Shown here: positions 53,262-63,805 of the stretch, piece by piece
Numbering within the stretch: position 1 is the stretch's first letter
How the letters are laid out: each line of letters starts with the position of its first letter
Source: Chitinophaga oryziterrae
Lineage (GTDB): Bacteria; Bacteroidota; Bacteroidia; Chitinophagales; Chitinophagaceae
Reading direction: 5' to 3'
Length of the DNA: 64,000 bases
NCBI RefSeq assembly: GCF_009758125.1
Contig: NZ_WRXO01000003.1
Location: forward strand, 248,001-312,000
Position numbers and translations under genes: made by a program
The notes under the pieces: model-generated
The model's input: only the letters and a program-made list of their open reading frames with translations
Database searches by the model: none
Told to the model about the DNA's origin: nothing

Positions 53262-54464
53262 ATGTTAGATACAATAGAATCAGCCATAGAAGACATCAGG
53301 AAGGGCAAGCTGGTAATAGTGGTGGATGATGAGGACCGTGAGAATGAAGGTGATTTTGTAACGGCGGCCAGGAATGTGACGCCGGAAATCATCAATTTTA
53401 TGAGCCGTTACGGCCGTGGACTAATATGTGCTCCCCTGGTAGAGGAGCGTTGTGATGAACTGAAGCTGGAAATGATGGTACGCGATAATACCGCCCTGCA
53501 CCAGACACCGTTTACGGTATCTGTGGATTTGCTGGGACATGGTTGTACTACCGGTATTTCTGCTTCCGACCGTGCAAAAACCGTACAGGCGTTAATCGAT
53601 CCGAATACCCGCCCCGAAGAATTGGGCAAACCCGGACACATCTTCCCCCTTAAAGCCAAAAAAGGTGGTGTTATCCGTCGCGCAGGCCATACAGAAGCTA
53701 CCATAGACCTGGCCAGGCTGGCAGGATTTGAGCCGGCAGGCGTACTCGTAGAGATCATGAATGAAGATGGCTCCATGGCACGTTTACCTCAGTTACGTGA
53801 AATAGCCACTCAGTTCGATCTGAAACTCGTTTCCATTAAAGACCTGATAGAATACCGCTTAGAGCATGAAACATTGATAGAAGAACAGGTAGCTGTTCAT
53901 ATGCCTACTGAATATGGTGATTTTAAACTCATTGCGTTTAAACAGGTGAATTCCGGAGATATACATATGGCGCTGAAGAAAGGCGACTGGGAAAAGGGTG
54001 AACCTGTCCTGGTTCGTATTCACTCTTCCTGTGTAACAGGCGATATCCTTCATTCCTTACGCTGTGATTGCGGTGAGCAGTTACACAAAGCCATGGAAAT
54101 GGTAGAGCGTGAAGGCAGGGGATTGATCCTTTACATGAACCAGGAAGGCCGTGGTATTGGATTGCTGAACAAACTGAAAGCATATAAGTTACAGGAAGAA
54201 GGACGGGATACTGTTCAGGCTAACCTGGAACTGGGCTTCCAGATGGATGAGCGGGACTATGGCGTGGGAGCGCAGATCCTCCGTCATCTGAATATCACCA
54301 AAATGAGGTTGATTACCAATAATCCACGCAAGCGTGCAGGATTAAAAGGATATGGGCTGGAAGTGGTGGAGAATGTACCTATTGAAGTGGTACCCAATCC
54401 TCATAACGAGTTCTATCTGAAAACGAAAAGAGATAAGTTGGGTCATGAGATCCTGAAAGGATAA
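53262..54464 (+). CDS. ribBA: Bifunctional 3,4-dihydroxy-2-butanone-4-phosphate synthase / GTP cyclohydrolase II
   Basis: This 400-residue fusion catalyses the two entry steps of riboflavin synthesis. The RibB half (about 1-200) has [15 protein letters not shown], the acidic loop for magnesium and ribulose phosphate, and [12 protein letters not shown]. The RibA half (about 205-400) has [20 protein letters not shown] with three zinc-binding Cys and the GTP site [12 protein letters not shown]. Both halves look active. It is preceded by an unusual clear Shine-Dalgarno sequence and ends in a strong terminator; it is not part of a larger rib operon here. Confidence 0.96.
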   Translation: MLDTIESAIEDIRKGKLVIVVDDEDRENEGDFVTAARNVTPEIINFMSRYGRGLICAPLVEERCDELKLEMMVRDNTALHQTPFTVSVDLLGHGCTTGISASDRAKTVQALIDPNTRPEELGKPGHIFPLKAKKGGVIRRAGHTEATIDLARLAGFEPAGVLVEIMNEDGSMARLPQLREIATQFDLKLVSIKDLIEYRLEHETLIEEQVAVHMPTEYGDFKLIAFKQVNSGDIHMALKKGDWEKGEPVLVRIHSSCVTGDILHSLRCDCGEQLHKAMEMVEREGRGLILYMNQEGRGIGLLNKLKAYKLQEEGRDTVQANLELGFQMDERDYGVGAQILRHLNITKMRLITNNPRKRAGLKGYGLEVVENVPIEVVPNPHNEFYLKTKRDKLGHEILKG

Positions 54465-54487
54465 GATGTTTTTTAAAATGAGAAGAG

Positions 54488-54520
54488 GGCGCCTTCAAAA
54501 GTAACTGAGGCGCCTTTTTT
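54488..54520 (+). terminator. Intrinsic terminator of ribBA
   Basis: A 7-bp GC stem (GGCGCCT / AGGCGCC, 54488-54494 with 54508-54514) is followed by T6. Confidence 0.9.
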
Positions 54521-54771
54521 ATATTATCAGCGGAGTTTTCGTTCTTTCCAGCTTTCATCTATCACCCTTGTGTTAATTTTCATATAATACCATTCCCATT
54601 TAAAAATAATTGCTATTTTACTGGACTAATTTTGTTATTGTATTGCATAAAAACCTATACCAGGCACTTATCTACCTTCAATAGCATCAACCATATACCC
54701 TATTCATACACGATTGAAAAAGTTAATCTAATAGGTAATATATCTCAAGACGGAAATAAATAAGATTAATA
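54521..54771 (+). promoter_or_regulatory. Leader of the RHS operon with a possible -7 box
   Basis: The 307-base gap 54465-54771 holds the ribBA terminator and then AT-rich sequence without a gene. TAATTTTG at 54627-54634 fits the -7 consensus, about 140 bases before the first RHS-operon start, which would give a leader of about 130 bases. No clear -33 element is seen. Confidence 0.3.
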
Positions 54772-57700
54772 ATGATGATCCATCTGCGAACTATTGTCCT
54801 GATGACGATGGTCGTTCTCGCATGCTTTTGCAATGTTCGTGCCCAGAATGCCCCTAATTTAAACAGTATTGGAGGTTCCGCCAACGCCGTTTCCACAGAC
54901 AAAGGGGTGAATATCCCTGTAAACTATTTTACAGGGATGCCCAATATCAGTATTCCCATTCATAGTTATTCTAGAAATGGAATTAGTAGCACTGTATCAT
55001 TGAATTACTATTCCGGTGGAATAAAAGCAGAGGAATTGGCAACACCTGTTGGACTCGGATGGCGCTTAAAAGCAGGAGGTGTTATTATCCGTTCCCTGAG
55101 AGGACTCCCTGATGATCATCCTTCCCGTGGATTTATGAACACGCCTTTAGTAGATCCTGGAAGTTTAACTGGCAGAGGAGCTACCAGATACTCTGATGAC
55201 AATTACGCAAAGGATTCTGTAGACAGTCAGCAGGATGTATTTGAGTTCAATGTAGGAAATTATTCCGGCAGCTTTGTAATCGGGAAAGATAAGAAGGTAA
55301 TGCTGATACCTGAGCAAAATATTAAGATTCGTTGGAAGACGGGTACGATCAGTAGTGCCACGATGAGTAGCATCACCAGTTTTACCATGATCACGGAAGA
55401 TGGAAGTACTTATACATTTGATATACCGGAAATAACGACAAGAAATAAGTCTACTGAGTACGATAAATTTCTGGGATATGTTTCCTCGTGGTATCTTTCA
55501 TCTGTTACTTCTCCTTTTGCAGAAGATACCATCCGATTTATATATAAAAACGTCTCTGCAGGAAGAGCACTTTATATGCCAACCAGTAAATTTGATTATA
55601 CAGGAGAAGCGACTACTACTTATAACTCCTCTGATTATGTAGTGGTCGATAACAAGTACCTGCTCCAGATTAAATTTCCTTACAATGTAAATTTGAATTT
55701 TATCTATGATTCCTTACAAAGGGTAGATGTCCCCGGTGAATATGCTTTAACCAAAATAGAATTGAAAGATTCTATTTTAAGAAGTGGGTATAAGTTTGAA
55801 TATGGCTATTTCTCAAATAAAGGAATTCAATATCCCTATAACAGTACTGATACTGGTATATCCAAAATGAAGTTGAACAAGATCTATCAGTATACACAAT
55901 TTCAGACATTGTCGTCTCCCTATGAGTTTACCTATGTCGGTTATATTGTTCCCAAGGTGAGAACCACGGCAGAGGATTACTGGGGTTTTTATAATAATAA
56001 AACAACAAACAGCGATCTGGTTCCAGGTTTAGGATCACTTACAGGAGCAAACAGAGAGGTGGATACCGCTTATGTTAAGTCTGGTACATTAACAGCCATT
56101 AAGTACCCGGGAGGCAGTAAGACCGCATTTGACTATGAAGCAAATGATATCAAAACGTATTATTACCAGGATGGTAAAGCAGTTACGATTGGTCCGGTTG
56201 CTACTTATCCTCAATCTGCAACCTTTACAATAACCAAGTATTCCAGTCAGACAGTGTCCTTAACAGGACATGTTACCATTGATACTGCAGGCTGTCCGGT
56301 AACCATTACGCTAAAGAATGCAGCAGGAACGGTAGTGGATCAGTTTCAGCCACTTTCTAGTTTTTATAGGACACTGAATCTTGCAGCAGGCACCTATACA
56401 GTATCCTGGGCAGCTACCGGCACTTGTACTGCCAGCGATGTTCCAATATATACATTGAACTGGCTGAATGAGGTGCAGGATACTTCTTTTGCCTATGTAG
56501 GTGGCATACGTATCAAAAAGGTTACCACACAGGATTCCACTAACCAATCTCCTTCCATGGTAAAGGAGTACAGGTATAAGACTGAAAGTGGGAGTAGTTC
56601 AGGCTTCGCAATTTTCAAACCCCGGTTTGATTACATTTATACAATTAATTACCGGACGACCCGGGGTTCTACCGTAAATTCAAAGAAGGATTATACAGTA
56701 AGAGTATCCACTCCACTGAACAACCTGGATTATGTACTGGGCAGTCCTGTAGGATATTCCAGAGTAGAAGAGGTGACACAAAATAACGGGAAGACTGTAT
56801 ATGAATATTCTACTTATAAAGAACTGAATTATTACCCTGTACCGCCGCAATTTCCATATGCATCAAAGATGTATCCTGCCTGGGAAATTGGATTGCCAAA
56901 AAAAGTATCTATGTATGACCAGGCTAACAAACTGTTGAAAATTACTGAGAGTAAGTATAACTTTTATGTAAAAACAACTACAGATACGGCTTTCCTGTCA
57001 ATAAAGTTAACCGGCCAGTCACAATCCGTTTCAACATCAGGTGCGGTCTCAGGATATGGCTATGGGGAAGATCCTTATTATCCTGTGACAGGAAAAACAA
57101 CACTTGATTCCACTGCAGAAAAGGTACTGGCAGGTACAGATACGCTGCTTGTCATGACAAAGTATACCTATGATAGTTTATATAATACAGTAAGTATAAA
57201 AAAATGGTTAAGCAAAGATCTGCAAAAGTATACCTTTACTAATATTTATTACCCTTACAACTATACTGTCACCGGTGCGTTGAAGCTGATGAAAGATAGT
57301 GGTATAGTAGTACCTGTGGCAGTAGAATCATGGCTCAAAACACCTACGACAACGAGCCTTCAGAATGCCTCCATTACAGGTTATGAATTGCTGACGTCAG
57401 TTAAGGCCAAACCAAAATACACTTATAAACTACTGAGCAGTCAGCCTGTGCCACTATCAACAATTGGTGCATTTAATGGTAGTGTACTGAACAGAAATAC
57501 TACGCTGATGCCACTGACCAGTACTGTGGATAAGTTTGACAGTAAGTCAGTAGCGCTTGAAGCTACAGATAACCTTATGGGAGTCAAACAGTCAATTATC
57601 TGGGATGATGAACATCAGGCAGCACTGGCGACAGTTAATAACGCTGCCTATGGAGAGATGGCTTATACCAGCTTCGAAGGTGCTACAAATGGTAACTGGA

Positions 57701-58689
57701 CAGTACCAGCGGGTACTTTCAATTATTCTGATGCGATAACAGGGAAACTGTCCTACGTACTGAATGGCAGTATTACAGCTACAGTGGTATCAGGGAAGTC
57801 ATACCTCGTCACATACTGGACTAAAGGAAATGCTGCAGGTGTCAATGGTACCACAGGTGTGAAGCTGCTTTCCTACAGAGGATGGAACTGTTATCAGCAT
57901 ACATTACCTAATACAACCACAACAATTACAGTAACGGGTAGTAATCTGCTGATTGACGAATTAAGGGCTTATCCTTTATCTGCCACCATGAACACAATCA
58001 CGGTTGAGTATTTTAAGGGCGTTACAAGTACCTGTAACGGCAATAATTATATCACCTATATTGAATATGATGATATAGGTAGGAAAATACTGGTAAAGGA
58101 TGTGGAAAAGAATATTATAGAAATGCATTGTTTTGGTGATGCCGGGCAAAAAGTGAATTGTAATGTAACCTATAAGAATAATGAGATCAAACGGAAATTC
58201 ATCCAAACGAACTGTACCGCGTCACAAATACCCGATACTATTACTTATACAGTTAATCCTGGTACATATACTTCTGCCGTGAGCCAATACATTGCAGATA
58301 GTCTGGCGACGAACGAAGCAATACAACGTGGACAAGTCTACGCAAATACAAATGGCAGTTGTAATACTACCTATATAAAAATGAGTTACGAAAATGTAAC
58401 CAGTTTTTATACGGAAGATATAGTAGTAAGATTTTATGCAGATGCCGCATGTACCATACCTAAAAATGTGAGCAATCTGCTGGTTACAGTGCATGTGGAA
58501 GATCCATGTCAGTCAGGTAATTCCCATGATGTGCAGGCGACTGTCAGTGGTACAACGTTTATAATGATAGGAGGAACCACCTACTATTATGAATATACGG
58601 AATGTGATCAACCAGCGGGATTCCCATGTTATGATTACACATGTAATGTGACTTTTTCTCTTAAAACCGGCCTGTACGTTATAAAATAA
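54772..58689 (+). CDS. Large secreted RHS-partner protein
   Basis: This 1305-residue protein has a signal peptide (about 1-25, ending VRAQ). The N-terminal segment, SIGGSANAVSTDKGVNIPV and GYSRVEEVTQNNGKTVYEYS later on, is typical of the large Bacteroidota proteins that precede DUF6443/RHS genes. Early motifs include PVNYFTGMPNISIPI and ATPVGLGWRLKAGG, similar to the SpvB/TcaC-like start of RHS shells. Toward the end TNEAIQRGQVYANTNGSC resembles DUF5977. It probably builds or guides the beta-shell that encloses the toxin made by the third gene. The next gene starts 7 bases downstream. Confidence 0.82.
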   Translation: MMIHLRTIVLMTMVVLACFCNVRAQNAPNLNSIGGSANAVSTDKGVNIPVNYFTGMPNISIPIHSYSRNGISSTVSLNYYSGGIKAEELATPVGLGWRLKAGGVIIRSLRGLPDDHPSRGFMNTPLVDPGSLTGRGATRYSDDNYAKDSVDSQQDVFEFNVGNYSGSFVIGKDKKVMLIPEQNIKIRWKTGTISSATMSSITSFTMITEDGSTYTFDIPEITTRNKSTEYDKFLGYVSSWYLSSVTSPFAEDTIRFIYKNVSAGRALYMPTSKFDYTGEATTTYNSSDYVVVDNKYLLQIKFPYNVNLNFIYDSLQRVDVPGEYALTKIELKDSILRSGYKFEYGYFSNKGIQYPYNSTDTGISKMKLNKIYQYTQFQTLSSPYEFTYVGYIVPKVRTTAEDYWGFYNNKTTNSDLVPGLGSLTGANREVDTAYVKSGTLTAIKYPGGSKTAFDYEANDIKTYYYQDGKAVTIGPVATYPQSATFTITKYSSQTVSLTGHVTIDTAGCPVTITLKNAAGTVVDQFQPLSSFYRTLNLAAGTYTVSWAATGTCTASDVPIYTLNWLNEVQDTSFAYVGGIRIKKVTTQDSTNQSPSMVKEYRYKTESGSSSGFAIFKPRFDYIYTINYRTTRGSTVNSKKDYTVRVSTPLNNLDYVLGSPVGYSRVEEVTQNNGKTVYEYSTYKELNYYPVPPQFPYASKMYPAWEIGLPKKVSMYDQANKLLKITESKYNFYVKTTTDTAFLSIKLTGQSQSVSTSGAVSGYGYGEDPYYPVTGKTTLDSTAEKVLAGTDTLLVMTKYTYDSLYNTVSIKKWLSKDLQKYTFTNIYYPYNYTVTGALKLMKDSGIVVPVAVESWLKTPTTTSLQNASITGYELLTSVKAKPKYTYKLLSSQPVPLSTIGAFNGSVLNRNTTLMPLTSTVDKFDSKSVALEATDNLMGVKQSIIWDDEHQAALATVNNAAYGEMAYTSFEGATNGNWTVPAGTFNYSDAITGKLSYVLNGSITATVVSGKSYLVTYWTKGNAAGVNGTTGVKLLSYRGWNCYQHTLPNTTTTITVTGSNLLIDELRAYPLSATMNTITVEYFKGVTSTCNGNNYITYIEYDDIGRKILVKDVEKNIIEMHCFGDAGQKVNCNVTYKNNEIKRKFIQTNCTASQIPDTITYTVNPGTYTSAVSQYIADSLATNEAIQRGQVYANTNGSCNTTYIKMSYENVTSFYTEDIVVRFYADAACTIPKNVSNLLVTVHVEDPCQSGNSHDVQATVSGTTFIMIGGTTYYYEYTECDQPAGFPCYDYTCNVTFSLKTGLYVIK

Positions 58690-58696
58690 CCAGATT

Positions 58697-59110
58697 ATGC
58701 AAGCTGTTATAAAAATACCCATACTATCATTGATGTTGTTTTTTAGCGAAGATGCTATTGGGCAAGCCCATACAGATACTATCAGAAATGGTTCTGTATT
58801 ACACTTGAAAAAACAGCTCAACTTATCTGATGAGCAATACAGATATTGCTTACAGATCTTTCAGCAAACACAACAAAGTATAGATAGCTTGAATAAGGTA
58901 AGTAATGACGTTACGCTAAGAGATGGAATGATCAGGGCTATTAGTGCTACCTTCTTTCAACGAATGCAAAGTACACTTACAGCCGAGCAATGGCAGCATT
59001 TCAGAGGAAACGCTATCCGTAAAAGAAACGAGATGAAAGAAAGAGCTGCTGCTGCAAACGTCATCGTGAAGGAATTACCTGAACCAGATTCAAGTATCAT
59101 AAATGACTAA
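58697..59110 (+). CDS. Small periplasmic helical protein within the RHS operon
   Basis: This 137-residue protein has a signal-like start (about 1-23, ending IGQA) and is otherwise helical. LNLSDEQYRYCLQIFQQTQQSI and STLTAEQWQHFRG are spaced like the LTxxQ repeats of Spy/CpxP periplasmic chaperones, although the motif is imperfect. It lies between the two large RHS proteins with gaps of 7 and 2 bases, so it is surely cotranscribed. A chaperone or assembly role for the RHS pair is inferred. It could equally be an unrelated helical protein. Confidence 0.72.
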   Translation: MQAVIKIPILSLMLFFSEDAIGQAHTDTIRNGSVLHLKKQLNLSDEQYRYCLQIFQQTQQSIDSLNKVSNDVTLRDGMIRAISATFFQRMQSTLTAEQWQHFRGNAIRKRNEMKERAAAANVIVKELPEPDSSIIND

Positions 59111-59112
59111 AA

Positions 59113-62100
59113 ATGAAACCGACATATAAATATCTTACATGTTGTTTAATTGTTATGGCGTCCTTCCGGGGAATGGCTCAAATGAAAAACGACACGCTCA
59201 ATTTTAAAAATAGTTTTTCACGTAACTGGGTGCCGCAAGTCCCTTTAAAAACAGCCGCCCAGGTGATTGACCTATCCAGAACTAATCGCGAAGTATTGCA
59301 AACGACTAATTTGTTTGATAGCTACGGTAGATCAGTGCAGGACATAGAAAGGAAAACCTCAGCGACGGGTAAGGATCTGGTAAGCTTATTAACTTATGAT
59401 TCCGTCGGCAGGGTGATGTATACCTATCTCCCTTATGTTTCTCCTACTGCTACAGGCGATGCAAAGACTGATCCTGTGACAGAACAGGGAACATTTTACA
59501 ACAGCATTTTCAAGGGTGAACAATTTCCATATCTGCAAACAATATACGAGCGTTCACCATTAAGCAGGACACAGAAAAGCCTGAACCAGGGTACTAACTG
59601 GGGAGGAAGCAAAAGGGGGAAAACGGTGTCCTATGAAACCAATACACTGGCTGATAGTGTGAGAATATGGACATTAAACAGTAGTGATTTACCTGTTACT
59701 TCACAAATCTATTCAACAGGAGAATTAGCCAAAACAGTGACTACAGATGAAAATGGCACCCAGGTTGTTTTTTATACTGACAGAGAAGGGAAGACAGTTT
59801 TAAGCAAGGTTCAGCTCAGATCAAGCCCCGGCAATGGACATGTAAACTGGCTATGCACCTATAATGTCTATGATGATATGGGTAGCCTTCGTGTCATCTT
59901 GCCTCCTCTGGCAATTCAAAAGATCAATGGAAGCTGGAATGTAAGTACGGTAAGTAACCTGATTACAAAATACAAGTATGACGCCCGTGGAAGAAATATT
60001 GTAAAACAGACTCCGGATGCAGACTCTGTGGAAACGGTGTATGATGTGCGCAACAGGACAGTATTTGTAAGGGATGGTAACTTAAGGCAACAAGGTAAGT
60101 GGCAGGTAGTTTTGTATGATGATAAGGACAGAAGTACCATGGTAGGGCTATATGTCTCTACCGCCACCCGTGACTCGCTACAGTCCAGTATGAACACAGT
60201 TACCCCTACTCAGACAATCAGTTATACACAACCAGGGGTTGCAGATCTCATAACATCTATAAATGATAATACACTTTATGAAGCTACCAATTCGGTAACC
60301 ATACTTCCGGGATTTGACACCGGTGACAATAGTGAAGAGCTCATTCAGATCAATACTTCACTGACCGGTGGCACTATCACTGTCAGTGCATCAAACCCTT
60401 TACCCAATATAGGGGCAAGTCAGTTGACCCCATTGGCATATACTTTTTATGATAGTTATGATTTTAATGGTGTCCAGGCTGTCCAGGTAGGTGACTTTTC
60501 CAAACTGATATCAAACGGCGATGCAGGTGCAGAACCTATAAGCAGTGTAAGTAGCAATACAATAGGGAAAATAACCGGTAATAAGGTAAGAGTATTGGGT
60601 ACCAATCAATGGTTAACGAATAGTGATTATTATGATGATAAGGGTAGATTGGTCCAGATAATTTCTGAAAATATTAGTGGTGGTAGTGAAGTTGTTTCTA
60701 ATCTGTACAATTTCAGTAGTAAATTGTTAAGCACATATCTCCGTCATACTAACAAGCATAGTGCAGTTGCAAACCAAACAAATGTGCTGACAACCATGAC
60801 CTATGAACAAACAGGAAGGCTACTTACTGTAACAAAACAAATTAATGATGATGGTGTAAATAAGCAGGTAGCTCTTTTCCGTTATGATGAATTAGGACAG
60901 ATTGCATGCAGGGTACTGGGAGGAGGCATAGATAGTATAGAGTATGATTATAATATCCGTGGATGGCTTAAAGGTATTAATAAAAATTATGCCGCAAATG
61001 GTACCACGGATGGAAAAAATCATCACTTTGGTATGCAATTGTCTTACGACAGTAGCTATACTCCTGTTCAATACAACGGTAGCCTGTCTGGTGTAAAGTG
61101 GAGAGGGATCAGTGATAATGCTTATAGGTCCTATGGGTATAATTATGACATGGCAAACCGCCTGATGAAAGCTGATTTTACACAATACAATGGTGGATGG
61201 AATACCAGCGCAGGAATAGATTATTCTATGAAACTTGGGGATGGTATGAATACTAGCAGTGCCTATGATGCCAATGGAAATATACTTGCGTTATCACAAA
61301 CCGGTTATAAAACTGGTGGCAGTGTCAATATTGATAATCTTTCCTATACATACGTGTCTAACAGTAACAGGTTACAAGGTATCGTTGATCAGAGTAATGA
61401 TGCGTCCTCTACATTGGGTGATTTTAAGGAGATTAATGGGAACAGCAATAATGATTATACTTATGATGCGAATGGCAACTTGACCAGGGATAATAACAAA
61501 GGTATAACAGCTATCACCTATAACTTTCTGAATTTACCTGAGACCATGCACTTTATGGGCAAAGGAAACATTCAATACACCTATGATGCAGCAGGGAGAA
61601 AATTGCGTAAAGAGGTAATTGACAGTACAGTTGTACCTGTAAAAACCATTACCACTGATTATATAGACGGATATGTATACCGGAACGATACCCTTCAATT
61701 CTTTGATCATGAAGAAGGTCGGGTGAGGATGGTCTATAGTGCAAATAAAACACCTACCTATGTATTTGACTACTACCTAAAGGATAACCTGGGGAATATC
61801 CGTACTATATTGACAGAACAATCGGATTTCAGTATGTACACTGCGACGATGGAAACAGCTAGTGCAGCTAAAGAAGCAGCACTGTTCAGCAATGTAGAAG
61901 AGACACGTACCGCTACTCCTATAGGTTATCCAAAGTCAGACACAGCCAGTAAAAATGCTTTCGTAGCCAAGCTAAACGCTAAAGACGGTGGAAAGAAAAT
62001 AGGGCCCTCACTTATTCTCAGAGTGATGGCAGGAGATACTATTCTGATCAGAGCTAAAGCCTTTTATAAATCACAAGGACGTGAAAATAATAGTGCCCCT

Positions 62101-63717
62101 GCTTCTGCCGAAGATATGGTTGCAGCAATGGCAAAGGTATTTGGAGGTACTTCCAACAGTGACCCGGTGCATGAAGGACTACAAGGGGCCAGTCGTAATG
62201 ATCTTTACAATAATACATACGGTGATGTTTACAGACGTTTGAAAGAAAAGAATCCTGATGAGACATATAATGGCAAACCCAAAGCATACCTGAATTTTGT
62301 ATTGTTTGATGACCGGTTTAAAATGGTAGATAACAATAGTGGAGTAAGACAGGTGAAGAATGAACCGGATACTGTACAGACATTGTCTGTTGACAAGATG
62401 GCAATTACAGAAAGTGGGTTCCTGTATGTTTATACCAGTAATGAAACAGCTCAGGATGTGTATTTTGATGATGTGACAGTAGCAGCGATCACAGGAACGG
62501 TCTTGCAGGAAACGCATTACTACCCGCAAGGCCTTATAATGGAAGGTATCAGTAGTCAGGCATATGCAGGTATTGTGAACAATTATCTATATCAGGGACA
62601 GGAAATACAACGGCATGAGTTCAGTGATGGAACTGGTACGGAGTGGTATAATTTTGAAGCAAGGGATTATGATCCTCAGATTGGAAGATGGCACTCTCCA
62701 GATCCGGGAAACCAGTTTCCAAGTCCTTATGTAGGAATGGGTAACTACTGGCCTAATAAAACAGACCCGGATGGAAGATACCTGGGAGTAGATGATCTGA
62801 TCTCTATAGGTATAGGGGCTGTGATAAATGTGGCAATGAATTGGGGGAATATATCAAGTGTAGGATCAGCCTTTGAATACTTTGGAGTAGGAGCGGCCTC
62901 TGGTATTGCTACTCTTTATGGTGGCCCGCTTGCGGGTGGTGCGGTAATGGGATTGGGAAACAGTCTGGTGACCCAGGTTAATGTCACAGGTTCTATTGAT
63001 CCGGGACAGTTAATTTCAAGTACAGCAATAGGTGTGATCAGTGCCGGAGTAAGTAGTTCAATCGGAGAGGCAATTGGTCCCGCAATTGGTTCCTTTACTG
63101 CAAAAGCAATAGGAACGGCTACAATCAGCCCGGTAGTTAGAACGGCCTTAGTAAACGGAGCTGTTGGTGGCATTACGGGGGCAGGGACAGGTGCTGTGAG
63201 TTCATATCTGAATGGTGGTGACGCCTGGGCCGGGGCTATTGATGGCTTAAAAATAGGTGCCGTTACCGGAACTGTATTGGGTGCATATAGTGGGTATAAA
63301 GATGCAAAATTGACAGAACATAATCCCTGGACTGGAAGATGGGAAGGTAAAATTGATATGATACCTGTAAAACGAATTGATCAGGTAGTGAGTGATTTTA
63401 GTCTTAAGAGCGAGCAAACTGGGACCTTGAGTAATAAAATTGTAACAGAATATTATCTTAAGATGACATCTGAAATGGGATCTACTCCCTCTGCTATCAA
63501 CAATCCCGAAATCCCTAAAGCGGGTGGATTTAAAGTAAATGGATCAACAGTAGTTGGTGAAGGTAACCATAGGGCTGCTGCCGCTGCGCTTATATATATA
63601 AAAACCGGAAATGACTTTTATCTGAAAAGCATTATAATAGATCCAATTTATTATACACCTAATTATAATGTTAATGTTAAACCTTTCCCTAAAATAGGCT
63701 CTCCAGGATCTAAATAG
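59113..63717 (+). CDS. DUF6443/RHS-core polymorphic toxin with ParB-like C-terminal domain
   Basis: This 1534-residue protein has a signal peptide (about 1-23, ending GMAQ) and a DUF6443-type N-terminus (about 25-170). Many YD repeats follow, such as LTYDSVGRVMYTY and YTYDANGNLTRDN. The RHS-associated core is at residues 1181-1193 (FEARDYDPQIGRW), followed by HSPDPGNQFPSPYVGMGNYW. From about 1220 to 1385 comes a Gly/Ala-rich hydrophobic segment. The final domain (about 1415-1520) has VKRIDQVVSDF and GEGNHRAAAAALI (1482-1494), the pattern of ParB/Srx-fold domains, where a Gly-Asn/His-His-Arg signature lines the nucleotide-binding site. It is a probable nuclease or NTP-using toxin. The gene after it, beyond a hairpin, is a candidate immunity gene. 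Confidence 0.88.
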   Translation: MKPTYKYLTCCLIVMASFRGMAQMKNDTLNFKNSFSRNWVPQVPLKTAAQVIDLSRTNREVLQTTNLFDSYGRSVQDIERKTSATGKDLVSLLTYDSVGRVMYTYLPYVSPTATGDAKTDPVTEQGTFYNSIFKGEQFPYLQTIYERSPLSRTQKSLNQGTNWGGSKRGKTVSYETNTLADSVRIWTLNSSDLPVTSQIYSTGELAKTVTTDENGTQVVFYTDREGKTVLSKVQLRSSPGNGHVNWLCTYNVYDDMGSLRVILPPLAIQKINGSWNVSTVSNLITKYKYDARGRNIVKQTPDADSVETVYDVRNRTVFVRDGNLRQQGKWQVVLYDDKDRSTMVGLYVSTATRDSLQSSMNTVTPTQTISYTQPGVADLITSINDNTLYEATNSVTILPGFDTGDNSEELIQINTSLTGGTITVSASNPLPNIGASQLTPLAYTFYDSYDFNGVQAVQVGDFSKLISNGDAGAEPISSVSSNTIGKITGNKVRVLGTNQWLTNSDYYDDKGRLVQIISENISGGSEVVSNLYNFSSKLLSTYLRHTNKHSAVANQTNVLTTMTYEQTGRLLTVTKQINDDGVNKQVALFRYDELGQIACRVLGGGIDSIEYDYNIRGWLKGINKNYAANGTTDGKNHHFGMQLSYDSSYTPVQYNGSLSGVKWRGISDNAYRSYGYNYDMANRLMKADFTQYNGGWNTSAGIDYSMKLGDGMNTSSAYDANGNILALSQTGYKTGGSVNIDNLSYTYVSNSNRLQGIVDQSNDASSTLGDFKEINGNSNNDYTYDANGNLTRDNNKGITAITYNFLNLPETMHFMGKGNIQYTYDAAGRKLRKEVIDSTVVPVKTITTDYIDGYVYRNDTLQFFDHEEGRVRMVYSANKTPTYVFDYYLKDNLGNIRTILTEQSDFSMYTATMETASAAKEAALFSNVEETRTATPIGYPKSDTASKNAFVAKLNAKDGGKKIGPSLILRVMAGDTILIRAKAFYKSQGRENNSAPASAEDMVAAMAKVFGGTSNSDPVHEGLQGASRNDLYNNTYGDVYRRLKEKNPDETYNGKPKAYLNFVLFDDRFKMVDNNSGVRQVKNEPDTVQTLSVDKMAITESGFLYVYTSNETAQDVYFDDVTVAAITGTVLQETHYYPQGLIMEGISSQAYAGIVNNYLYQGQEIQRHEFSDGTGTEWYNFEARDYDPQIGRWHSPDPGNQFPSPYVGMGNYWPNKTDPDGRYLGVDDLISIGIGAVINVAMNWGNISSVGSAFEYFGVGAASGIATLYGGPLAGGAVMGLGNSLVTQVNVTGSIDPGQLISSTAIGVISAGVSSSIGEAIGPAIGSFTAKAIGTATISPVVRTALVNGAVGGITGAGTGAVSSYLNGGDAWAGAIDGLKIGAVTGTVLGAYSGYKDAKLTEHNPWTGRWEGKIDMIPVKRIDQVVSDFSLKSEQTGTLSNKIVTEYYLKMTSEMGSTPSAINNPEIPKAGGFKVNGSTVVGEGNHRAAAAALIYIKTGNDFYLKSIIIDPIYYTPNYNVNVKPFPKIGSPGSK

Positions 63718-63752
63718 TAATCCTACTTTTTGATGGGAAAACAAAAAATCAA

Positions 63753-63793
63753 ATTACACCCTGATTACTATATTTTTGGAGTCAGGGTGTAAT
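63753..63793 (+). terminator. Hairpin between toxin gene and the following gene
   Basis: A perfect 12-bp stem (63753-63764 with 63782-63793, ATTACACCCTGA / TCAGGGTGTAAT) with a 17-base loop lies 35 bases after the toxin stop and 12 bases before the next ATG. No clear T tract follows. It may dampen read-through or stabilise one side of a processed transcript. Confidence 0.6.
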
Positions 63794-63805
63794 TATCAAA
63801 AAAAT

